Assembly: GCF_030490285.1 (NCBI RefSeq)
Contig: NZ_CP129884.1
Location: 3,038,001-3,102,000, forward strand
Direction: 5' to 3'
DNA from: Methylomonas montana
GTDB taxonomy: Bacteria > Pseudomonadota > Gammaproteobacteria > Methylococcales > Methylomonadaceae
DNA: 64,000 nt
Shown here: positions 56,901-62,496 of the stretch, piece after piece
How positions within the stretch are numbered: the first letter of the stretch is position 1
Layout of the letters: each line of letters starts with the position of its first letter
Program-made: the position numbers and the translations under genes
Notes under the pieces: model-generated
Seen by the model: only the letters and a program-made list of their open reading frames with translations
Databases searched by the model: none
Told to the model about the DNA's origin: nothing

Positions 56901-57314
56901 CATGATCGAGGCCTCCAGCGCAAACAGCGTGAAAGTAAACGAGGCGTAAATCAACGAAGTGACGGTGGAGCCGATGTAACCGAAACCCGCCGCGCGGGTC
57001 AGCAAATCGATGTCGATATGGTAACGGGCGGCGTAATAACTGATCGGCAAGCTGGTGATGAAAATCACCACGCCGACGATCAGAATCGCCCAAAAAGCAT
57101 TGGTAAAACCGTAATTGATCGACAGGAAACCGCCGATGGCTTCCAGCACCAGAAACGAGGTCGAGCCGAACGCGGTGTTGGCGACCTGAAACTCCGACCA
57201 CTTGCGGAAGCTACGCGGCGCGTAACGCAATGCGTAATCCTCCAACATCTCGTTGGCGACCAGGGCGTTGTAATCGCGGCGGATTTTAGTGATGTTTTGG
57301 TGGATGGCTTTCAT
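53943..57314 (-). CDS. Hybrid histidine kinase with N-terminal NCS1-type transporter domain
   Basis: The 1123-residue protein starts with a 12-helix transporter of the nucleobase:cation symporter-1 type (about residues 40-475). A cysteine-rich segment follows (498-535, CSICENDF, YCPAYGGSICSLCC, CLDAC), probably a zinc or metal site. Then come two more helices (570-590, 605-630), a coiled-coil, and HisKA with His684 (SHEIRSPLNS). The HATPase has NAVKF and GSGLGLTISK, and the receiver carries Asp969. The tail (1050-1123) is an HPt-like helix bundle without obvious His. It is comparable to CbrA, where a transporter-like domain senses substrate. Purines, pyrimidines, hydantoins or related nitrogen compounds are possible ligands. 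Confidence 0.88.
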   Translation of the reverse strand: MKAIHQNITKIRRDYNALVANEMLEDYALRYAPRSFRKWSEFQVANTAFGSTSFLVLEAIGGFLSINYGFTNAFWAILIVGVVIFITSLPISYYAARYHIDIDLLTRAAGFGYIGSTVTSLIYASFTFTLFALEASIMSLAIELYFQIPLAIAHVVSAVIVVPLVTFGITTISRMQLWTQPVWLTLLIAPYIAVAMREPEALLTLKTYFWIAGSGQGFDWLLFGTATTVAFSMVAQIGEQVDFLRFMPDKTKANRFKWWAAMLAAGPGWIVFGVIRQIAGALLAHLAIRHGIDPAHAHEPTQMYLVAYNELFDNPQWALATTTLFVVLSQIKINVTNAYAGSLAWSNFFSRLTHSHPGRVVWLLFNVLIALLLMEFGVFGALEKVLGLFSNMSIAWISAVAAELMINKPLGLSPKVVEFKRAYLSDLNPVGIIATFVASVMSILAYVGLFGEVPKAFSAFIALSLSFVLVPVIAYCCGGRHYLARDRKEHNRKLHTQCSICENDFEHEDIAYCPAYGGSICSLCCTLDARCLDACKVGFRFDDYLEALAKRFMPAAMSINARLRLLRFSMMFLFLSVLTGIFVSIIYYQDLLSVQQNLPAFALLLNNFFKIYASLLVFIGLCTWWLILNAESRRVAHEETAKQTQLLLLEIDEHKKTDSKLQQAMKLADTANQAKSRFLSSMSHEIRSPLNSIIGYAHILHQDPEIPAHRRQAVETLKRSGEHLCALLEDILDIARIEARKFELKFQPIHFPDFIEHLVYTYKLQAEDKGLSFSCQIGNQLPQRVRGDEKRVGQVLINLLGNAVKFTESGGIVFRIGYSGGVANFQVIDTGGGIDEQQLNNIFQPFTRVANPTGNAVAGSGLGLTISKILTEVMGGELTVKSQVGQGSTFTVRLLLPSLGAEIEQNPQATIIGYQGPRRKILIVDDQREHRELLLAMLEPLGFYLSEACSGEECLLKVKENPPDLIMLDISMSGIDGIETAMLLRQQDWAMPVVVLSANAYASDRMAAMNAGCNDFLSKPIQVQDLMYKLKLYLSLDWLYRDAAERPVSAPTETIEMPPQALLDACVDCVRIGDLLGLKKVLAELSQREPQYAPFFAKLQTLADEFRVGQIRKLLNMTKREAS

Positions 57315-57322
57315 TTATGTTG

Positions 57323-57388
57323 TGTCGCTGTCGCGACGGGCTATTTTAAATGTTGGTTCGGAACCGACGGCCGCAATATTTTCGCTAC
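57323..57388 (-). repeat. REP-like element downstream of the RAYT gene
   Basis: On the minus strand it begins GTAGCG and holds GTCGG/CCGAC and GTCGC/GCGAC palindromes. It lies in the kinase upstream region and resembles the element at 14166-14246. The assignment is tentative. Confidence 0.4.
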
Positions 57389-57428
57389 GAAAACCATCTC
57401 GAATTTTAAATTTATAAAAACGGGATCG

Positions 57429-57459
57429 GTAGGTCCGATTAGCGCAGCGTAATCGGACG
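57429..57459 (+). repeat. REP element, left flank of the RAYT gene
   Basis: A 31-base REP unit with head GTAGG and palindrome CCGATTAGCG/CGTAATCGG. The same unit, differing at one base, stands in reverse orientation at 58042-58072, so the two flank the transposase gene as an inverted pair. Confidence 0.85.
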
Positions 57460-57463
57460 CATG

Positions 57464-57994
57464 TTAATCATCCCCTTCCACCGACATATCCACGTTACCA
57501 CCCCAATATTCCGGATAAACGCCATTTTCGACATACCGATGAAAACTGGAATAAGGCCAATCAATAGCCCGTCCCACAAGACCATGTTTAAGCGGATTGA
57601 CGTGAACATAATCAACATGGCGTTCGAAGTCTTTTTCATCGCGTATCGAATGCTCCCAAAAATGCCGTTGCCATATTCCGCGTTCATTGGCAGCTTTTCG
57701 TACACTCGACCGAAACTCCATTTTCGGTAACGCCCGCGAAAACCCGCTTTTGATTAAACGCCATCGCTTGCTGAAATCGGCATCGCCAGACGGCAACGTC
57801 CAAACTGCATGCATATGTTCCGGCAATACCACCCAGGCGTCGATTTGAAACGGATATCGTTTACGCACCGCCCGCACAGACTCACGTAACAATTCAATTT
57901 CCCGAATCAATAAATCGTTGTTTTTACGTTCCAATAAATTAACCGTAAAAAACCATGTGCCACCGGGAATAAATGCGCGTCGGTAATTGGGCAT
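57464..57994 (-). CDS. REP-associated tyrosine transposase (RAYT)
   Basis: The 176-residue protein is an IS200-like Y1 transposase: RRAFIPGGTWFFTVNL, VVLPEHMHAVWTLP (HMH with the two metal-binding histidines), and the tyrosine in HVDYVHVNPLKHGL. RAYTs cut and join REP sequences and are normally single copy and host-adapted. An inverted pair of REP units (57429-57459 and 58042-58072) flanks it, with GTAG heads outermost. The ATG at 57994 (MPNYRR) fits the family start better than that at 58012. Confidence 0.92.
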   Translation of the reverse strand: MPNYRRAFIPGGTWFFTVNLLERKNNDLLIREIELLRESVRAVRKRYPFQIDAWVVLPEHMHAVWTLPSGDADFSKRWRLIKSGFSRALPKMEFRSSVRKAANERGIWQRHFWEHSIRDEKDFERHVDYVHVNPLKHGLVGRAIDWPYSSFHRYVENGVYPEYWGGNVDMSVEGDD

Positions 57995-58041
57995 GGTTCT
58001 GTACGATTTCAAGAATGTGAATTTTGTTGGTTTTATACATT

Positions 58042-58072
58042 CGTCCGATTACGCTCCGCTAATCGGACCTAC
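58042..58072 (-). repeat. REP element, right flank of the RAYT gene
   Basis: The reverse complement of this unit reads GTAGGTCCGATTAGCG and so on, identical to 57429-57459 except at one base in the loop. With the left copy it forms an inverted pair around the transposase gene. Confidence 0.85.
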
Positions 58073-58159
58073 GCGGGCTCCGATGCTCGGCGCGGCATCA
58101 GGGGATGAAAACCATCCCGCAATCAAAACGGATTTGGTCAAATCAACGAAACCAAATTC

Positions 58160-58234
58160 GTAGGCCAGAATAAGCCGCCAGGCGTTTCTGGCATTCAACG
58201 TTTGCCGGAAACGCTAACGCTTATTCCGGCCTAC
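58160..58234. repeat. BIME-like pair of inverted REP units
   Basis: Two units, GTAGGCCAGAATAAGC at the left and the reverse of GTAGGCCGGAATAAGC at the right, point toward each other with GCGTTTCTGGC and GCCGGAAACGC halves in between. The GTAGGCC head is a second REP family, in the same neighbourhood as the RAYT gene. Confidence 0.75.
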
Positions 58235-58352
58235 ATGGCTTCAAATTAGTACATCGTACAACACAATCAAATACTTAGTTCTCGATACCGTCTAACAGCT
58301 TATTTCCTTAAAAAGTGGACACAATTCCCGTTATTCCGCCCCGAGCATCGCA

Positions 58353-58682
58353 GCTTTTGGCGAGAACAGCCCGAAAGGGGAGCGGCAGGGATGCCGCTCG
58401 TTTTCCGCAGGGGCTGGATGCCCCTTCGGAAAACCCTCGCCAAAAGCGACAAATTTGCCTGGAGCAAATTTGAACAGCCGATAGGCTGGCCCGGAGGGCG
58501 AAAACCATGGATGGTTTTCGCAAAAGCGCAGGAAATTGGCGAAATTCCGGGTGGCCTTTTCTTTGAATACTTTCTTTTGGCCACGCAAAAGAAAGTATTT
58601 CGGCCGTCGGGCCGACAAATCGGCAGGATAGCCGATTTGCATGCGAGAGCACCCGTAGGGCGAAAAACAGGGAGGTTTTTCG
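58353..58682 (+). ncRNA. Hairpin array with GGA loops (possible noncoding RNA or repeat element)
   Basis: Within about 330 bases there are ten or more near-perfect hairpins. Loops with GGA on the plus strand: 58380-58399 (GGGA), 58401-58433 (TGGAT, 13-bp stem with one mismatch), 58450-58472 (CTGGA, 9 bp), 58489-58499 (GGA), 58499-58520 (TGGA), 58616-58639 (AGGATA, 9 bp), 58661-58682 (AGGGAG, 8 bp). Others lack GGA: 58475-58488, 58566-58599 (14 bp), 58601-58614. An outer 12-bp stem (GCTTTTGGCGAG at 58353-58364 with CTCGCCAAAAGC at 58436-58447) encloses the first two. GGA in hairpin loops is the CsrA/RsmA target. No promoter is certain. A dispersed, highly structured repeat is the main alternative. 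Confidence 0.55.
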
Positions 58683-58742
58683 TGAAACCGACTTCAACAA
58701 AACCCGTCGCGCCAGCGACACCTTCTTATCCCCTCATCCTAG

Positions 58743-58763
58743 CCTTCTCCCTGAGGGAGAAGG
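58743..58763. repeat. CCTTCTCCC/GGGAGAAGG hairpin
   Basis: A perfect 9-bp stem with TGA loop. Sequences of the form ctcatcctagccttctccctgagg are common interspersed units in proteobacterial genomes. It lies downstream of the exported-protein gene and may act as its terminator. Confidence 0.5.
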
Positions 58764-58825
58764 AACAGACCGTCCCGCAATCAAATACATATGAGCGCCA
58801 CACGCAAATCGTGCCAAGCAAAACA

Positions 58826-59569
58826 TCACTTCCTGTCATGCCCAAACTGAAAGATAACCGGCGTCCCCTGATTATGAATAATAATCTCCTTCTTCGGCTC
58901 GTCGCCGACAGCGGCCGGCTGCGCGACGCCATTCGCATCGACCGCGCCCGGCACTTCTCTTACTTCCACCCGCACATCCGGCATCCATTTGGGCTTGAAC
59001 AACTCGGTCCTGGCACGGCCCGGCTGCTTAGGTAGCGGCACATGTTCCAACACATCCAGACAGGCGGTGCCAATCTGATCGACCAATTTATCGATGATGC
59101 GCGGCGGCAACACGTCCTTATCCAAGGCATGCGCGCTAAAAGTCGATTCACGCTCGATCAACACGGCTTGAGTCCCCGCATCGCGCAACGTACAGGTAAT
59201 CGGCAACACGTCGGCCTTTTGAAAATCGGTCGCGCGCGGGTCGGAGTTACCGCTGGAAAAGGAAAAACCCACCGGCGTTTCACGGTGCGTCACTTTACCG
59301 AGCTTGGTCAGTAGGCGGTGACTGTAAGGGCCTTTGGCTGTTAATGGAAACTCCCACTCCGTCAAATTGACGCGCACCCGCTCGGCGATTTGCGCCGGCT
59401 CCACTGCGACCCCGAACTGTTTCAGATTCTCATCAGCCAACACAAATTCGATAGCCTGCAACGGTTTAACGGCGTCGGCTGCCGGCTCCGCCGAGACCGG
59501 GCGAATCAACACCAATGCCAACCCACACCAGCCGGCAATACAATAAAAACTGGACGTTATTTTCATCAT
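58826..59569 (-). CDS. Exported hypothetical protein
   Basis: The 247-residue protein has a signal peptide (about 27 residues to VSA). The mature part has alternating beta segments: TEWEFPLTAKGPYSHRLL, DVLPITCTLRDAGTQAVLIER, and a C-terminal IIIHNQGTPVIFQF. Two cysteines could form a disulfide. No family is recognised. It is divergent from the porin with 177 bases between. Confidence 0.7.
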   Translation of the reverse strand: MMKITSSFYCIAGWCGLALVLIRPVSAEPAADAVKPLQAIEFVLADENLKQFGVAVEPAQIAERVRVNLTEWEFPLTAKGPYSHRLLTKLGKVTHRETPVGFSFSSGNSDPRATDFQKADVLPITCTLRDAGTQAVLIERESTFSAHALDKDVLPPRIIDKLVDQIGTACLDVLEHVPLPKQPGRARTELFKPKWMPDVRVEVREVPGAVDANGVAQPAAVGDEPKKEIIIHNQGTPVIFQFGHDRK

Positions 59570-59628
59570 CGTAAATCTCCCAAGTTAAGACGCACTCTAC
59601 GGAAGCTCTCTGTAGCCGGCCATACGTC

Positions 59629-59648
59629 AAATGACTGATGAGTCATTT
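59629..59648. promoter_or_regulatory. Perfect inverted repeat upstream of the porin gene
   Basis: AAATGACT GATG AGTCATTT, 8 bp on each side of a 4-base centre, lies about 100 bases upstream of the porin start in the divergent region. Size and symmetry fit an operator, possibly for the LuxR-type regulator at 53014-53946. No sigma-54 element with the correct spacing was found beside it. Confidence 0.45.
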
Positions 59649-59746
59649 ACCCGATTGTGGCGGGTGCCTGCAAATTCAACAATCTCCCCGACGTTTTCGA
59701 TCGCCATCGCCGCTGGCAATGGTTTGTTTAATCCAGATAAAGGGGA

Positions 59747-60985
59747 ATGCAAATGACTGGTTTTAACCCACAAAAATTAAGCGGCCGGGCCATCGGCTTG
59801 CTGAGCGGGGTGGCCTTGGGCGCCATCGGCCTGGGACAAACGCCCGAAGCGCAGGCAGGCGCCACCTTCAAAATCGACGATACCAAATGGGTTAGCGTCG
59901 GCGCAGGTCTGAGAACCAGTTTCCGCGCCCAGGAAAGCGGCGCCGGGGCGAATGGCGAAAAATGGAACAACGACTTCAATCTGGACAACATCCGTTTATA
60001 TATCAACGGTCAGATTCATAAATATTTGAAAGTGGAATTCAACACCGACTGCCAAACCTGCGGCAACGGCGGCGAAGTACGGGTGCTGGATGCGATCGGC
60101 AAATTCGAGGTTAATCCATACGCGAACTTGTGGGTGGGCCGGATGCTGGTGCCAGCCGAGCGCCGCGAGATGAACGGTCCGTTCTACAGCGCGGTCTACA
60201 ACATCTTTTCGGCCGGCACGCCGTTCGAACCGGCCGATTATAATCTGGTGATCAAATCCGACGGCACTTCCGCCGGTTCCTTCGGCCGCGACGACGGTGC
60301 GACGTTTTGGGGTGCGGCGTTTAACGGCCGCTTCCAATACGCCGCCGGTTTCTTCCGCGGCCTGCGCGGCGGTGCCAACGTCAACGACAATATTTTGTAC
60401 GGCCAACGCTTTGCTTATAACTTCTGGGACGTGGAGAAAAATCCCGGCTATTACACCTCCGGCACTTATTACGGTAAAGGCGGCGACATCCTGACAGTGG
60501 GTGTTTCCAATCAATATCAAGAAGGCGGCGCCGGCACGGCCGCCGATCCAGGTAACTTTCGCGGTACCACGGTCGATGTGTTGATGGAAAAAGTCTTAGC
60601 TGGCGGCGGTGTGGTCACCGTGAACGGCGAGTACAAAAACTACGGTATCTCCAACGGCTACAGCCAGGCATCGCGCGATGCCGGCGGCGGCTTCGATATG
60701 TTCGAAGGCAACGCTTATGACGTCAGCGGCATGTATTTATTCCCGCAAAAAGTCGGCATCGGCCAGTTCCAACCCTTCCTGCGCTATGTCAACGTCGATC
60801 CCAGCACCAGCAGCACCCGCGAAGTCTACGAAGGCGGCGTCAATTACATCATCGACGGCCACAACGCCAAGGTGTTTGCCAGCTACCAATACGGCGATTT
60901 GTTGACCAAAGGCCTGAATTACAAATCCACCGCGACCGGCGAGAACTCCAGCCAGGTCATGGTCGGCTTTCAATGGCAAATTTAA
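59747..60985 (+). CDS. Outer-membrane porin (FmdC-like)
   Basis: The 412-residue protein has a signal peptide (cleavage near AQA, about residue 37) and alternating beta strands ending in the terminal aromatic-type VMVGFQWQI, typical of a beta-barrel porin. A cysteine pair (DCQTCGNGG) lies in one loop. The position, just before urtA, recalls FmdC, the amide/urea porin of Methylophilus. RBS GGGGA lies 4 bases upstream of the start. It should admit urea or short-chain amides. The link is by context. Confidence 0.82.
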   Translation: MQMTGFNPQKLSGRAIGLLSGVALGAIGLGQTPEAQAGATFKIDDTKWVSVGAGLRTSFRAQESGAGANGEKWNNDFNLDNIRLYINGQIHKYLKVEFNTDCQTCGNGGEVRVLDAIGKFEVNPYANLWVGRMLVPAERREMNGPFYSAVYNIFSAGTPFEPADYNLVIKSDGTSAGSFGRDDGATFWGAAFNGRFQYAAGFFRGLRGGANVNDNILYGQRFAYNFWDVEKNPGYYTSGTYYGKGGDILTVGVSNQYQEGGAGTAADPGNFRGTTVDVLMEKVLAGGGVVTVNGEYKNYGISNGYSQASRDAGGGFDMFEGNAYDVSGMYLFPQKVGIGQFQPFLRYVNVDPSTSSTREVYEGGVNYIIDGHNAKVFASYQYGDLLTKGLNYKSTATGENSSQVMVGFQWQI

Positions 60986-60987
60986 AG

Positions 60988-61098
60988 GTAGGGTGGGCAC
61001 GGTTTATGTGTCCACGCGGAACAGATGTCTTCGCGCGTGGGCAAAAATGCCCAACCTACGGCTGTAATTGAACGATGGGCGAATAAATTCGCCCCTAC
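60988..61098. repeat. Two REP-like units between porin and urtA
   Basis: 60988-61059 begins GTAGGGTGGGCAC and ends TGCCCAACCTAC, an inverted repeat with an inner TGGGCA AAAA TGCCCA hairpin. 61077-61098 is a second palindrome (GGGCGAAT/ATTCGCCC) whose reverse reads GTAGGGGCGAA. Both have GTAG heads and fall 3 bases past the porin stop; they may end its transcript or set the urtA level. Confidence 0.65.
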
Positions 61099-61126
61099 AA
61101 ATTTCTCTTTAAATAGGACTATTAAT

Positions 61127-62428
61127 ATGAAAATACCAAGCAATCCTTTCCGTAAACTGGCTATAAGCGCCGCGCTGTCGTCGCTGCTATTCATGGCCGC
61201 CTCCCCGGTCGGCGCCGAAGACACCATTAAAGTCGGTGTGTTGCATTCTTTGTCCGGCACGATGGCGATCTCCGAAACCACCTTAAAAGACACCATGTTG
61301 ATGCTGATCGACGAGCAAAACAAAAAAGGCGGTCTGCTCGGCAAGAAATTGGAGCCAGTGGTCGTCGACCCGGCCTCCAACTGGCCGTTGTTCGCCGAGA
61401 AAGCCCGCGAGTTACTGACCAAGGATAAAGTTTCGGCAATCTTCGGTTGCTGGACCTCCGTATCCAGAAAATCGGTGCTGCCGGTGATCGAAGAACTGAA
61501 CGGCATCCTGTTCTACCCGGTGCAATACGAAGGCGAAGAATCTTCCAAAAACGTGTTCTATACCGGCGCCGCGCCCAATCAGCAGGCGATTCCGGCGGTC
61601 GATTACCTGATGAACGACCTGAAAGTGCAGCGCTGGGTATTGGCCGGCACCGACTACGTCTATCCGCGCACTACCAATAAAATCCTTGAAGCCTATCTGA
61701 AAGCCAAGGGCGTCAAGGAAAAAGACATCATGATCAATTACACGCCGTTCGGCCATTCCGATTGGCAAAGCATCGTCGCCGACATCAAGAAATTCGGCTC
61801 GGCCGGCAAGAAAACCGCGGTGGTTTCGACGATCAACGGCGACGCCAACGTGCCGTTCTATAAAGAGTTGGGCAACCAAGGCGTTTCCGCCGAAAACATT
61901 CCGGTCGTCGCCTTCTCGGTCGGCGAGGAAGAATTGTCCGGCATGGATACCAAACCATTGGTCGGTCACTTGGCGGCCTGGAACTACTTCATGAGCGTCG
62001 ATACCACCAAAAACGCCGCCTTCATCCAGCAATGGAAGGATTACATCAAAAACCCGAAACGCGTGACCAACGACCCGATGGAAGCGCATTACATCGGCTT
62101 CAACATGTGGGTGAAAGCGGTCGAGAAAGCCGGCACCACCGATCCCGAAGCGGTACAAAAAGCCTTGATCGGCGTGGAATTCCCTAACCTCAGCGGCGGC
62201 GTAGCCAAAATGCTGCCCAACCATCACATCAGCAAACCGGTGTTGATCGGCGAAATTCAAGGCGACGGCCAGTTCGTCACGGTTTGGCAAACCAACAAAG
62301 TCGTCGACGGCGACGCTTGGTCCGACTTCCTGCCGGACAGCAAACCCATCATCGCCGACTGGACCGCGCCTATCAGCTGCGGCAACTACAACACTAAAAC
62401 CAAAAAGTGTTCAGGACAGAACTACTAA
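61127..62428 (+). CDS. urtA: Urea ABC transporter substrate-binding protein
   Basis: UrtA binds urea in the periplasm for the UrtBCDE transporter. The 433-residue protein has a signal peptide (about 29 residues, SPVGA), then TIKVGVLHSLSGTMAISETTL, and the UrtA/FmdD-type VSAIFGCWTSVSRKSVLPV and EELNGILFYPVQYEGEESSKNVFY. Binding of short amides (formamide, acetamide) is an alternative, as in FmdD. The frame extends to 61025, but the ATG at 61127 gives the signal peptide and is preferred. A hairpin follows the stop. Confidence 0.95.
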   Translation: MKIPSNPFRKLAISAALSSLLFMAASPVGAEDTIKVGVLHSLSGTMAISETTLKDTMLMLIDEQNKKGGLLGKKLEPVVVDPASNWPLFAEKARELLTKDKVSAIFGCWTSVSRKSVLPVIEELNGILFYPVQYEGEESSKNVFYTGAAPNQQAIPAVDYLMNDLKVQRWVLAGTDYVYPRTTNKILEAYLKAKGVKEKDIMINYTPFGHSDWQSIVADIKKFGSAGKKTAVVSTINGDANVPFYKELGNQGVSAENIPVVAFSVGEEELSGMDTKPLVGHLAAWNYFMSVDTTKNAAFIQQWKDYIKNPKRVTNDPMEAHYIGFNMWVKAVEKAGTTDPEAVQKALIGVEFPNLSGGVAKMLPNHHISKPVLIGEIQGDGQFVTVWQTNKVVDGDAWSDFLPDSKPIIADWTAPISCGNYNTKTKKCSGQNY

Positions 62429-62443
62429 CACGGATGTTATCCC

Positions 62444-62472
62444 GATTCCCACGGCAGGAGGCTGTGGGAATC
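62444..62472 (+). terminator. Intercistronic hairpin between urtA and urtB
   Basis: GATTCCCAC and GTGGGAATC pair over an 11-base loop, 15 bases past the urtA stop. There is no T-run, so it probably protects or lets through the urtA message and lowers urtB, as is usual for abundant binding proteins. Confidence 0.5.
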
Positions 62473-62496
62473 GCCTCCAGAACAGGAACAACTGTC

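Noticed and set aside
58300-58721. Overlapping minus-strand frames of 94-137 codons over the hairpin array
   Set aside because: They coincide with palindromes and share no family; the DNA pattern explains them.
59700-59740. Sigma-54-like TGGCAA...TGTT upstream of the porin
   Set aside because: GG and G are 9 bases apart, not 10; the spacing is strict for sigma-54.
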